DNA of 64,000 nucleotides, taken from contig NZ_JAUSZM010000003.1 of the NCBI RefSeq assembly GCF_030817655.1, positions 9,796,001-9,860,000 on the forward strand, given 5' to 3'. The translations under genes and the position numbers were made by a program. A model generated the notes under the pieces. The model saw only the letters and a program-made list of their open reading frames with translations, was not told the DNA's origin and made no database searches. Below, in pieces: positions 1 through 7,741 of this stretch. Source of the DNA: Streptomyces sp. V4I2 (GTDB lineage: Bacteria > Actinomycetota > Actinomycetes > Streptomycetales > Streptomycetaceae). Position 1 is the stretch's first letter. Every line of letters starts with the position of its first letter.

Positions 1-1202
1 CCGCCGTACGGACCATGGCGGTCGGCATCATGCTCTCCGTCGTCTTCGTCCTCGCCGCCACCCTGACGCTGCTGCCCGCGGTCCTCGCCAAGCTCGGTTC
101 GAACGTCAACAAGTGGGCGCTGCCCCGTACGCGGACCGACCGGACCGAGTCACCGCGCTTCGGTGCCTGGGGCGAGCGCCTGTGGCGGCAGCCACTGCGC
201 TTCGGTGCCCTCGCACTGGCTGTTCTCATCGCCCTGGCCGTGCCGGTGTTCGGGCTGAAGACGGCGATGCCGTCCATCAAGGTCGTGCCCGAGAACGACA
301 GTTCGCGCCAGGGGTACGCCCTCGTCCAGGAGACCTTCGGCAAGGGTGCGCCGGGCATGCTGCAGATCGTCGTACCGGACGCCCGGTCCGCGGCCACGGT
401 CGAGGCGCTCGCGTCGACGGACGGCATCGCAGGTGTGCTGCCGGCTCAGCAGGCGGCCGACGGATCGGGCTGGAGCCTCGTCCAGGCCATGCCGTCCGTC
501 GACCCGTCCGATCCCTCGCTGACGAAGACCGTGCACACGCTGCGCGCAGAGCTCCCCGACGACGCGCTGGTGGGCGGCGCGGCCCTGGAGAACCTCGACC
601 TCAAGCAGGCCCTGGACGACAAGGCACCGCTCGTCATCGGGGTCATCCTGGTCCTCGGCTTCCTCCTCCTGCTGGTCGCCCTGCAGGCCCCGCTGGTCGC
701 CGCCATCGGCGTGCTGACGAACCTCCTCGCCACCGCTGCCGCCTTCGGCGTCGCCAGGCTGATCTTCCAGGACGGGCACCTCTCGGACCTGCTCGGTTTC
801 GAACCGCAGGGCTTCCTCGACGGATGGGGGCCGGTCTTCTTCTTCGCGATGATCTTCGCCATCGCCATGGACTACACCGTCTTCCTGCTCTCCTCCGCCA
901 AGGAGAACTACGAGCGGACGGGCGACCCCGGGCAGGCGGTCGTCGGCGCCCTCGCGCAGTCCGGCCGGGTCGTCTTCGCCGCGGCCGCGGTCATGGTCGC
1001 CGTGTTCTTCACCTTCGCACTGGCCGACCCGCTGCCGCCCAAGGAAATGGGCATCGTCCTCGGCGTCGCCGTCCTGCTCGACGCCTTCCTCATCCGGCTC
1101 GTACTGCTCCCGGTCCTGCTCCGCCTGACCGGCCGGGCCGCCTGGTGGTCACCGGCCTGGCTGCGCCGGGTGCTGCCGAAGATCCGCTTCTCGCACGGCT
1201 GA
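1..1202 (+). CDS. MMPL/RND-type transporter, C-terminal part (5' end outside window)
   Basis: The reading frame is already open at the left edge (frame of base 3), so this is the C-terminal ~400 residues of a larger protein; the ATG at 15 is internal. Visible are a hydrophobic helix right at the edge ending in a TLTLLPAVLA stretch, a further helix, a periplasmic-like domain of about 120 residues, and then a closely packed block of helices (VIGVILVLGFLLLLVAL, FFFAMIFAIAMDYTVFLLSS, a GRVVFAAAAVMVAVF helix and a last VLLDAFLIRLVLLPVLL helix). The AMDYTVFLLS segment and the RLVLLPVLL end are hallmarks of the MMPL family, proton-driven exporters of lipids or hydrophobic small molecules. The substrate cannot be told. 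It is convergent with the CsoR-like gene downstream. Confidence 0.85.
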   Translation, partial: AVRTMAVGIMLSVVFVLAATLTLLPAVLAKLGSNVNKWALPRTRTDRTESPRFGAWGERLWRQPLRFGALALAVLIALAVPVFGLKTAMPSIKVVPENDSSRQGYALVQETFGKGAPGMLQIVVPDARSAATVEALASTDGIAGVLPAQQAADGSGWSLVQAMPSVDPSDPSLTKTVHTLRAELPDDALVGGAALENLDLKQALDDKAPLVIGVILVLGFLLLLVALQAPLVAAIGVLTNLLATAAAFGVARLIFQDGHLSDLLGFEPQGFLDGWGPVFFFAMIFAIAMDYTVFLLSSAKENYERTGDPGQAVVGALAQSGRVVFAAAAVMVAVFFTFALADPLPPKEMGIVLGVAVLLDAFLIRLVLLPVLLRLTGRAAWWSPAWLRRVLPKIRFSHG

Positions 1203-1258
1203 GCTGACAGTGATCACACGCGTCCGTGCCCATCGACGCAGCGGTCCGCATCGCCGCC

Positions 1259-1552
1259 TCAGGCCAGCGAAAGGAACAGTTTCTCCAGGCGGGCGCGCAT
1301 CTGCTCGCGACTCTCATCGGTCCTGCCGTCGCCGTCGGTGTCCGTCAAACACTGCTGCAGACCAGTGGCGATGATGGCGAACCCCGCCCGGTCGAGAGCA
1401 CGGGAGGCCGCGGACAACTGCATCACCACGTCCTCGCAGTCCCGGCCTTCCTCGATCATCCGAATCACTCCGGCGATCTGGCCCTGCGCCCTGCGCAGCC
1501 GGTTCAGCACGGACTTCAGCTCCGCACCCGCGAGTTCCAGATCCACCATCAC
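1259..1552 (-). CDS. CsoR/RcnR/CstR-family (DUF156) transcriptional repressor
   Basis: A 97-residue all-alpha repressor of the family that senses Cu(I), Ni(II), formaldehyde or persulfide. The fold signature NRLRRAQGQIAGVIRMIEEG (residues 17-36) is clear. Of the three copper-ligand positions of M. tuberculosis CsoR (C36, H61, C65), this protein keeps the two cysteines (C39 and C68) but has glycine (G64) at the histidine position. A dithiol without the histidine is known from the persulfide sensor CstR, so sulfide/persulfide sensing is at least as likely as copper. A GAGGAG ribosome site precedes two consecutive ATG codons (1552 and 1549). A palindromic operator lies 11 bp upstream of the start, which points to autoregulation. 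Confidence 0.85.
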   Translation of the reverse strand: MMVDLELAGAELKSVLNRLRRAQGQIAGVIRMIEEGRDCEDVVMQLSAASRALDRAGFAIIATGLQQCLTDTDGDGRTDESREQMRARLEKLFLSLA

Positions 1553-1562
1553 TCCTCACTCA

Positions 1563-1576
1563 TACCCCTAGGGGTA
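1563..1576. promoter_or_regulatory. CsoR-type operator TACCCCTAGGGGTA
   Basis: A perfect 14-bp palindrome, TACCCCTAGGGGTA, sits just upstream of the CsoR-like gene. The TACCC...GGGTA form is the known operator type of actinobacterial CsoR and of CstR, so it is probably bound by the adjacent repressor. Confidence 0.75.
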
Positions 1577-1624
1577 ATGTACTCCCGCGGTCGGGGGAAC
1601 GAGGAGCAGGTCCAATGTGGGGAC

Positions 1625-2986
1625 TCACAAACCGGCCTCGGCGAGGATTCGATACATCCGGGCGGGCCGCAGCGCGGGGTTCGCACCGGCATCGTCGGCG
1701 ACCTCGGGGGACGGATCCGCAAGCAGTCGCTCCAGCAGCGCATCCGTGATGTTGGGGTGACGGGCGACCCCGCGGCGCAGGAAGGCGTCCTCAGCGGCGG
1801 CGAGTTGCTGAAGGGCTGTCACGGGCAGCTCGGGGTCCTGCAGCGCGACGTAGCGCACGTTCGGGCTCGGTTCGTCGACGAGCGTGCGCAGCGTGTGGCG
1901 GGGAAAGTTGGGGTGCTCGACGAGCAGCGGTCGGATGTGGAAGACGTCGCCGTGGGCGCGTACCAGCTGTTCCAGGACGTCCGGCGGTGCGTCCGGCCGG
2001 CGGGCGGCGGCGCGGCGGACCATGAGGTCCGGGTCGTTGTCCAGTCGCCGCCATGCCTCCTCGGGCAGGTCGCGGCAGGAGGCCAGTACGCGCCGGAAAA
2101 TGGTCTGTTGGCAGTCCAGGTAGGTCATCCGCTCATCGAGGGGCGCTTCGCGCAGCCAGTCCGGTTCGGTGAAGTTCCAGTTCAGCGCCACCCAGGCCTC
2201 GATGCTTCCGTCCGCGCGTTCGGCCTCGACGAGCGCATACAGCCGGTTCCGGGTTTCGGTGTCGACGTGGCGGCTCTGCGCCACCGCGACGCGCACGGCC
2301 GGGTCGTCGATGTCCAGGAGCCGGGCAACCATGTCGGCGGACAGGTGCGGGTTTGTGGCGACAGCCTGATAGACCTCTTCGTCCTCGGTCCGCATGAGCT
2401 GGGTGAACTGGTCCGACGTGAGCGGGACATAGCGCGCCACGTTGACGCGCATGGCCGGGTCGGCAAGGCAGCGGTCCCGCCATTCCGGCGGGACACCTGG
2501 TTCCTTGCCCACGGTGGCGGCTGCACGGACCAGTGGGTCCGGGTCGGCGAGCAGGGCCGCTTGCACCGCTGCCGGCCGGTCGTACCAGTCTCGCGCGACC
2601 GCGGCGCGCAGCTTCGGACTCGGCGCGCCGACAAGTGCAGTCCGAGGCCGGCCGTGGGCCTCCTCAAGGGCTTCGATGCCGATCGTCACCTGGCGGTCCA
2701 CGGTGTAGCGGACAAAGTCCGCGTACGCGTCCCGGATCGCGGGGTCGGGATGCTCGGCGATTCTGCGGCGCATCGCCGGGGAGAGCCGGTCACCGTGCAG
2801 GCTCACCGCGGTGTCGTCGTCGCCGTGCGTCAACAATGCCTCGACAACGGCGTCCGCCAGCCGTCCGCGACGCATCGACATTCCGTGTCGGCCGGCCGCG
2901 TGTGCGGCCAGGCGCACCAGGACATCCACGGGAGCTGCTGGGTTCCGGCCCAGCCCGGACAGTCGCGGATGATCGAGGCTCGTCAT
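1625..2986 (-). CDS. leucine-rich repeat variant (LRV/HEAT-like) protein
   Basis: A 453-residue soluble protein when started at the ATG at 2986 (MTSLDHPRLSGLGRNP); an upstream ATG at 3073 is less likely because that segment lies in the divergent promoter. It is built of repeats of about 24 residues with a 'P.P.VR..VA..P.....L..L' pattern, for example HPDPAIRDAYADFV, ADPDPLVRAAATV, DIDDPAVRVAVAQS, NDPDLMVRRAAARR, DEPSPNVRYVALQD and ADPSPEVADDAGAN. This is the pattern of LRV proteins, which stack into a curved alpha/310-helical scaffold and usually mediate protein contacts. No enzyme motif, signal peptide or membrane segment is visible. Its partner is unknown. Confidence 0.75.
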   Translation of the reverse strand: MTSLDHPRLSGLGRNPAAPVDVLVRLAAHAAGRHGMSMRRGRLADAVVEALLTHGDDDTAVSLHGDRLSPAMRRRIAEHPDPAIRDAYADFVRYTVDRQVTIGIEALEEAHGRPRTALVGAPSPKLRAAVARDWYDRPAAVQAALLADPDPLVRAAATVGKEPGVPPEWRDRCLADPAMRVNVARYVPLTSDQFTQLMRTEDEEVYQAVATNPHLSADMVARLLDIDDPAVRVAVAQSRHVDTETRNRLYALVEAERADGSIEAWVALNWNFTEPDWLREAPLDERMTYLDCQQTIFRRVLASCRDLPEEAWRRLDNDPDLMVRRAAARRPDAPPDVLEQLVRAHGDVFHIRPLLVEHPNFPRHTLRTLVDEPSPNVRYVALQDPELPVTALQQLAAAEDAFLRRGVARHPNITDALLERLLADPSPEVADDAGANPALRPARMYRILAEAGL

Positions 2987-3049
2987 GCGGCCAACATAGT
3001 GACCGCTCCAGGCACCCGTGGGCGTCAGGCGCTGATTCCAGGGTCCAGC

Positions 3050-3092
3050 AATGTAAAGAAATCTTGACTCCATGTCTGCTGTGCTTTACATT
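3050..3092 (+). promoter_or_regulatory. promoter with overlapping inverted repeat, likely leaderless
   Basis: A -35 box TTGACT (3064-3069) and a -10 box TACATT (3087-3092) are separated by exactly 17 bp. The inverted repeat AATGTAAAG (3050-3058) / CTTTACATT (3084-3092) brackets the promoter, its right arm covering the -10. The ATG at 3099 begins 7 bp after the -10, where transcription should start, so the mRNA is probably leaderless. The XRE regulator encoded second in the operon is the obvious candidate to bind the repeat. Confidence 0.65.
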
Positions 3093-3098
3093 CGCGGC

Positions 3099-3527
3099 AT
3101 GCCATTCGAAGAGAAGAGCGCGTGGATCATGGCGGTCCTCGCGATCGCCACATATGCGGCCTACGGCGCCGTCATTCTTGGGCGGGCGGGCGACACCGCA
3201 TTCGCCGATGTGGCGTACGTGTCCGCGATGCTGTGGGCCGTCGGCGCCTCGATCGCCGCGTCGATCGTGTTGCACATCCTCGTCGCGACTTTCTCGCCGA
3301 AGGACGCCCGCAAGAAGGACCAGCGCGACAAGGAGATCATTCGGTTCGGCGAATACGTCGGCCAGTCGTTCCTTGTCGTGGGCGGAGTGTCGGCCCTCGG
3401 CATGTCGATGGCCGAGCTGGACCACTTCTGGATCTCCAACGCGATCTACCTGGCGTTCGTCCTGTCCGCGATCCTCGGGTCCGCCGCCAGGATCGTCGCG
3501 TACCGCCGAGGCTTCCAGCCGTGGTGA
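3099..3527 (+). CDS. four-helix integral membrane protein of XRE-regulator operon
   Basis: A 142-residue membrane protein with four predicted helices (near residues 9-29, 39-60, 87-104 and 112-130) and a charged cytoplasmic loop, SPKDARKKDQRDKEIIRFGE, between helices 2 and 3. I start it at the ATG at 3099 (MPFEEKSAW), because an in-frame ATG at 3072 lies inside the promoter. Its stop overlaps the GTG start of the next gene (GTGA), so the two are translationally coupled. Small membrane proteins paired with short XRE regulators are common in bacteria, but their function is poorly known; none is assigned here. Confidence 0.75.
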   Translation: MPFEEKSAWIMAVLAIATYAAYGAVILGRAGDTAFADVAYVSAMLWAVGASIAASIVLHILVATFSPKDARKKDQRDKEIIRFGEYVGQSFLVVGGVSALGMSMAELDHFWISNAIYLAFVLSAILGSAARIVAYRRGFQPW

Positions 3528-3772
3528 AGCCCAAGCCGAAACCCAAGCCCACCAGAGTCACGAATTCGATCCGGTCCCTCCGATTCACGCACGGAGAAAT
3601 GACCCAGGCCCAACTGGCGGACCGGATCGGCGTATCCCGCCAGACCGTCATCGCCATCGAACAGGGCCGTTACTCGCCCTCCCTGGAGATGGCATTCCAG
3701 ATCGCCAAGGTGTTCCAAGTCCCACTGGACGACGTGTTCCAGTACTCGGACCATGAAGAGGAGACACCGTGA
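3524..3772 (+). CDS. short XRE-family HTH regulator
   Basis: An 82-residue DNA-binding protein with a basic lysine/proline-rich start and one Cro/CI-type helix-turn-helix: the stretch TQAQLADRIGVSRQTVIAIE is followed by QGRYSPSLEMAFQIAKVFQVPLDDVF. This matches the small YozG/PbsX-like XRE proteins of about 70 residues that are mostly the HTH. The GTG start at 3524 overlaps the preceding stop (GTGA), and its own stop overlaps the GTG of the oxidoreductase gene (GTGA), so all three genes form one coupled operon. It probably represses the operon through the inverted repeat at 3050-3092; this is inferred from position. Confidence 0.85.
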   Translation: MKPKPKPKPTRVTNSIRSLRFTHGEMTQAQLADRIGVSRQTVIAIEQGRYSPSLEMAFQIAKVFQVPLDDVFQYSDHEEETP

Positions 3773-4749
3773 AGGCAGTTGTTCAGGACATGTACGGCCC
3801 GGCGGAAGTCCTGGAACTCAGGGACATCGCCACCCCGGAACCCGGGCCCGACGACGTGCTCGTGCAGGTGCGCGCGGCAGGGGTGAACCCGGCCGACTGG
3901 CACTGCATGACGGGCATGCCCTATCTGATGCGCCTGATGGGATACGGGCTTCGCGCCCCCGCATCCCGCATCCGTGGCCTGGATGTCGCGGGGCGGGTCG
4001 AGGCGGTCGGCACCAACGTGACGCGCTTCCGCCCGGGCGACGAGGTGTACGGCACCTGCGACGGCTCCTTCGCCGAGTACGCGCGTGGTCGGCAGGACAA
4101 GCTGGCACCGAAGCCGCCCAACCTCACCTTCGAGCAGGCGGCAGCCGTTCCCACCGCCGCCTTCGCCGCCCTTCAGGGCCTGCGCGACAGAGGGCAGGTG
4201 CAGGCAGGACACAAGGTCCTGGTCATCGGCGCGGCGGGAGGCATAGGAACGTACGCCGTGCAGTTGGCCAAGGCCTTCGGGGCGGAGGTCACGGGCCTGT
4301 GCAGCACGACGAAGACGGAACTGGTCCGGTCGATCGGTGCGGACCACGTCATCGACTACAACCGCGAGAACTTCGCGGACGTCGCGGACGGGGCCCGCCG
4401 CTACGACCTCATCCTCGACACCGCGGGCAACCGCCCCTTGTCACTCCTGCGGCGCGCCCTCGCCCCTGGCGGAACCCTCGTCCTGGTGGGCGGCGAAGGG
4501 GACGGACGGTGGCTGCAAGGCGTGGACCGCACGCTCCAGGCGATGCTCCTGTCCCCGTTCACCAAGCAGAAGCTGCGCGGCCTGATGTCCGCGGAACGCA
4601 ACGCGGACCTCGAGCTCCTGACGCAACTCATCGAGGCCGGCAAAGTCACGCCGGTCATCGAGAGGACGTACTCGCTGGGCGAGGTTCCGGAAGCCATCCG
4701 GCATCTGGAGCAGGGCCGTGCGCGGGGCAAGATCGTCATCGCCATGTGA
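3769..4749 (+). CDS. zinc-independent MDR oxidoreductase (quinone reductase-like)
   Basis: A 326-residue medium-chain dehydrogenase/reductase. The N-terminal GroES-like domain (residues 1-125) includes VRAAGVNPADWHCMTG and GDEVYGTCDGSFAEYA; the Rossmann domain begins at about 150 with KVLVIGAAGGIGTYAVQLAK, the NAD(P)-binding AAxGxxG form found in quinone oxidoreductases and zeta-crystallins. The cysteine and histidine ligands of zinc-dependent alcohol dehydrogenases are absent, so an NADPH-dependent reduction of a quinone or enone is expected. It is the third gene of the coupled operon starting at 3099. Confidence 0.85.
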   Translation: MKAVVQDMYGPAEVLELRDIATPEPGPDDVLVQVRAAGVNPADWHCMTGMPYLMRLMGYGLRAPASRIRGLDVAGRVEAVGTNVTRFRPGDEVYGTCDGSFAEYARGRQDKLAPKPPNLTFEQAAAVPTAAFAALQGLRDRGQVQAGHKVLVIGAAGGIGTYAVQLAKAFGAEVTGLCSTTKTELVRSIGADHVIDYNRENFADVADGARRYDLILDTAGNRPLSLLRRALAPGGTLVLVGGEGDGRWLQGVDRTLQAMLLSPFTKQKLRGLMSAERNADLELLTQLIEAGKVTPVIERTYSLGEVPEAIRHLEQGRARGKIVIAM

Positions 4750-4843
4750 GGTCAGACATCGTGGTCAAGCCCCGCCGACGAAGATCGCGTCGTCGAAGAG
4801 CCGATGACGATGACCTCGCGTATGCCGGAGTCGGCCACGCCGC

Positions 4844-5266
4844 TCAGGCCTCCTGCTCGGCGTCGATCTCGGCGATCAGAGCCTCGATGCGGGTCTTGAT
4901 CTCGTCGCGGATGGGGCGGACGGACTCGACGCCCTTGCCGGCCGGGTCTTCGAGAGCCCAGTCGAGGTACTTCTTGCCGGGGAAAATGGGGCAGGCATCG
5001 CCGCAGCCCATCGTGATGACGTAGTCGGACGCCTGGACGGCCTCGGTGGTGAGGATCTTCGGCTTGGCGTCGGCGATGTCGACACCGACCTCCTTCATGG
5101 CCTCGACCGCGGCCGGGTTGACCTGGTCGCCGGGAACGGAGCCGGCGGAACGAACCTCGATCCGGTCGCCCGCGAGGTGGTTGAGGAATCCGGCGGCCAT
5201 CTGCGAGCGCCCGGCATTGTGGACGCAGACGAACAGCACGGAGGCGAGCGGGCTGGCGGAGGACAT
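4844..5266 (-). CDS. arsC: thioredoxin-coupled arsenate reductase
   Basis: A 140-residue low-molecular-weight phosphatase-fold arsenate reductase that reduces As(V) to As(III). The P-loop CVHNAGRSQ supplies the nucleophile C14 (CX5R), and the redox pair C88 and C92 lies in MGCGDACPIF, as in the thioredoxin-dependent S. aureus-type ArsC. A conserved DPAG loop (around D107) follows. The ATG at 5266 is chosen because it has a good AAGGAAG site and begins the conserved domain. It is transcribed divergently from arsR, so one regulatory region serves both. Confidence 0.92.
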   Translation of the reverse strand: MSSASPLASVLFVCVHNAGRSQMAAGFLNHLAGDRIEVRSAGSVPGDQVNPAAVEAMKEVGVDIADAKPKILTTEAVQASDYVITMGCGDACPIFPGKKYLDWALEDPAGKGVESVRPIRDEIKTRIEALIAEIDAEQEA

Positions 5267-5435
5267 GGGTTCTTCCTTCGTGAACGGATCAAGAGAGGTC
5301 TGCGTAAGGGGTACGGGAGGCTGAGGCCCCAGCGCGTCGGCCACCGTGCGAGCGTCTCCCCGAGCACGCCCGCGTGCGCGGGGACGTGGTCATGAGAACC
5401 CCCTTCGGCGGGTTCCAACGATCCACCCCAGGCTG

Positions 5436-5467
5436 GTATCAGCTCCGAGTGATGTGACAGTATCAGC
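5436..5467. promoter_or_regulatory. direct repeat in arsC-arsR intergenic region, possible ArsR site
   Basis: GTATCAGC occurs twice (5436-5443 and 5460-5467), 24 bp apart, directly before the arsR start at 5470. The second copy ends two bases before that ATG, so a bound repressor would block it. Assignment to ArsR is by position only. Confidence 0.4.
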
Positions 5468-5469
5468 CC

Positions 5470-5784
5470 ATGATGACGTCGGTCGACACTGATCTGATGC
5501 GGGTTCTCGCAGACCCCATGCGGCTGCGGATCGTCACCCTGCTGGCCCGGGAGACGCTCTGCAGCACGCACCTGATCGAGGAAACGGGGGCCAAGCAGAC
5601 CAACGTCTCCAATCATCTGAAGGTGCTGCGCGAGGCGGGGATCGTGGAGACGGAGCCGTGTGGCCGGTTCACCTACTACCGGCTGAGGCCCGATGTCATC
5701 GCCTCGTTGGCCGGTCAGTTCGCCGACCTCGCGGAGACCGCGCGCGCCACCGCCGAGAACAACATCAAGCGGTCCTGTCCCTGA
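5470..5784 (+). CDS. arsR: ArsR-family metalloregulator
   Basis: A 104-residue winged-helix repressor. The core is the stretch RVLADPMRLRIVTLLARETL, then LCSTHLIEETGAKQTNVSNHLKVLREAGIV and a beta-wing ending RFTYYRL. The classic ELCVCDL arsenic site is reduced to a single cysteine (C31, in ETLCST); further cysteines are C64 in the wing and C103 at the C-terminus. Three-cysteine As(III) sites outside the CxC motif are known in other ArsR proteins, so this arrangement could still bind arsenite. It is 39 bp upstream of the aquaporin gene, in the same operon. Confidence 0.88.
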   Translation: MMTSVDTDLMRVLADPMRLRIVTLLARETLCSTHLIEETGAKQTNVSNHLKVLREAGIVETEPCGRFTYYRLRPDVIASLAGQFADLAETARATAENNIKRSCP

Positions 5785-5823
5785 CTGGCGCCCGTCGCCG
5801 TCCGTCCCCACCGAGGAGTCCTG

Positions 5824-6615
5824 TTGACCGCCACCGAGGCCACCGAACACGACAGAGCCGGGGAGCCCGCCGTAACCTCCGCCACGCCGGGGCACGAGCC
5901 CCGGCCCGCGCCGGGCGCCACCCCGCCCCGTACGCCGCTGACCGCCCGGGCCGCGGCGGAACTCCTCGGCACCGCACTCCTCGTCGCGATCGTGATCGGC
6001 TCCGGCATCCAGGCCACCGAACTGACGAAGGACGTCGGCGTCCAGCTCCTGGCCAACTCGATCGCCACCGTCTTCGGCCTCGGCATCCTGATCCTGCTGC
6101 TCGGCCCGGTCTCCGGCGCGCACTTCAACCCGGCCGTCACGTTGGCCGAGTGGTGGACCGCCCGGCGCGGCGGCGACGGCGTCACCGCCCGTGAGGTCGC
6201 CGTCTACGTCCCGGCCCAGGTCGTCGGCGCCATCGCGGGTGCTGTGCTGGCGGACGCCATGTTCGGCAAGCCGCTGGTGGAGTGGTCCACCCACGACCGC
6301 TCGGCGGGCCATCTGCTGCTCGGCGAGGTCGTCGCGACGGCCGGGCTGATCCTGCTGATCTTCGGCCTGGCCCGCACCGACCGCCTCCGCTTCGCCCCCG
6401 TCGCGGTCGCCTCCTACATCGGCGCCGCGTACTGGTTCACCTCGTCCACGTCCTTCGCCAACCCGGCGGTGACGGTCGGCCGCGCGTTCAGCGACACGTT
6501 CGCGGGCATCGCACCGGGTTCGGTCCTGGGGTTCATCGGCGCCCAACTCGTGGGCGCGGTGGTCGGTCTGGCCCTGGTCGCGGTCGTCTTCATGCCCGGT
6601 CGCTCCGCCGAATGA
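5824..6615 (+). CDS. MIP/aquaporin channel of the arsenic operon (AqpS-like)
   Basis: A 263-residue channel with about 40 unstructured proline/alanine-rich residues followed by six membrane helices. Both pore signatures are present: AHFNPAVTL (NPA at 102-104) and FANPAVTVGR (NPA at 213-215) with the selectivity-filter-region arginine R220. In Sinorhizobium meliloti AqpS lets arsenite leak out after ArsC makes it; the order arsR-aqp next to arsC here suggests the same, and no ArsB or Acr3 pump is visible. The TTG start at 5824 is chosen from the GAGGAG site at 5812-5817. Its stop overlaps the next start (ATGA). Confidence 0.88.
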   Translation: MTATEATEHDRAGEPAVTSATPGHEPRPAPGATPPRTPLTARAAAELLGTALLVAIVIGSGIQATELTKDVGVQLLANSIATVFGLGILILLLGPVSGAHFNPAVTLAEWWTARRGGDGVTAREVAVYVPAQVVGAIAGAVLADAMFGKPLVEWSTHDRSAGHLLLGEVVATAGLILLIFGLARTDRLRFAPVAVASYIGAAYWFTSSTSFANPAVTVGRAFSDTFAGIAPGSVLGFIGAQLVGAVVGLALVAVVFMPGRSAE

Positions 6616-7706
6616 CCCGTCGGACGGGCGTGGTGGTGATCGGCGGCGGCCAGTCCGGGCTCGCCACCGGCTACCACCTGCGCCGCCTCGGCCTGGACTT
6701 CGTCATCCTCGACGCCCAGCCCGCACCCGGCGGTGCCTGGCAACACGCTTGGGACTCCCTGCACTTGTTCTCACCGGCCGCGTACTCGTCCCTGCCCGGG
6801 CGGCCGATGCCCGTCCAGGCGGGGGAGACGTATCCGGACGCGGGCCATGTGGTCGGGTATCTCACGGAGTACGAGCACCGGTACGGCCTCCCGGTGCACC
6901 GTCCCGTACGGGTCGTCGGCGTGCACCGGGCCGGCGACGGGTCGCTGCGCGTCGAGACCGACTCCGGCACATGGCAGGCCCAGGCTGTCATCAGTGCCAC
7001 CGGCACGTGGTGGCGCCCGTTCCTGCCCGCGGTCCCCGGTCGGTCGGACTTCCGGGGCCGGCAACTGCACACCGTCGAGTACCGCGACCCGCGTCACTTC
7101 GGCGGGCTGGGGGTCCTCCCGGCCGAAGGTGGGGGGAGGGTCGTGGTCGTCGGCGGCGGCAACTCTGGTGCGCAGATCGCGGCCGACCTCGCGTACGACA
7201 CCGAACTGACCTGGGTCACGCAGCGCCCGCCCCGCTTTCTCGCCGACGACATCGACGGCCGGGCCCTGTTCGACGTGGCCACCGCTCGTCGGCGTGCCTT
7301 GGACGAGGGGCGCACCGACACCGAGGGCGTGGCGTCGTTGGGTGACATCGTCGCGGTACCACCGGTGCGGGAGGCCCGGGACGCCGGTCTGTTGAAGGCG
7401 TCGCCGATGTTCGTACGCCTCGACCGTGACGGGATCGTCTGGGCCGACGGCACTCGGGCGCCGGCGGACGCGGTGATCTGGTGCACCGGTTTCCGCCCGG
7501 CCCTCTCCCACCTGGCGCCGCTCGGTCTGCGCGGCCGGCGGGGTCGTATCGCCACCGCCGGTACGCGGGCGGTGGATGAGCCGCGTCTGCACCTTCTCGG
7601 TTACGGCGACTGGACCGGGCCGGCCTCCGCCACCCTCATCGGGGTGGGACGCCCGGCCCGCGACGCGACCCGCGAGATCGCTGAACTCATCGCCGCCGAA
7701 GCCTGA
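6612..7706 (+). CDS. ArsO-like FAD/NAD(P)-dependent monooxygenase
   Basis: A 364-residue flavoprotein of the FMO/thioredoxin-reductase-like group. An FAD-binding VVVIGGGQSGLATGYHLR (residues 6-23) is followed by PGGAWQHAWDSLHLFSPAAYS, and a second NADPH-binding motif VVVVGGGNSGAQIAADL lies near residue 180. The ATGTWWRP segment is also typical of FMO-like proteins. Genes of this type, called arsO, occur in many actinobacterial and proteobacterial arsenic operons; their exact reaction is not established. The ATG overlaps the aquaporin stop by four bases, so arsR, the channel and this gene form one operon. Confidence 0.85.
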   Translation: MTRRTGVVVIGGGQSGLATGYHLRRLGLDFVILDAQPAPGGAWQHAWDSLHLFSPAAYSSLPGRPMPVQAGETYPDAGHVVGYLTEYEHRYGLPVHRPVRVVGVHRAGDGSLRVETDSGTWQAQAVISATGTWWRPFLPAVPGRSDFRGRQLHTVEYRDPRHFGGLGVLPAEGGGRVVVVGGGNSGAQIAADLAYDTELTWVTQRPPRFLADDIDGRALFDVATARRRALDEGRTDTEGVASLGDIVAVPPVREARDAGLLKASPMFVRLDRDGIVWADGTRAPADAVIWCTGFRPALSHLAPLGLRGRRGRIATAGTRAVDEPRLHLLGYGDWTGPASATLIGVGRPARDATREIAELIAAEA

Positions 7707-7741
7707 CGAGGCCCAGTGCGAGGGGCGCCCGTCCACGCATC

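Noticed and set aside
5095..6546. A 483-residue minus-strand open frame across the ars genes
   Set aside because: It is opposite the real arsR and aquaporin genes, is rich in Gly/Asp/Arg/Gln without motifs, and only at its end runs out of frame over arsC.
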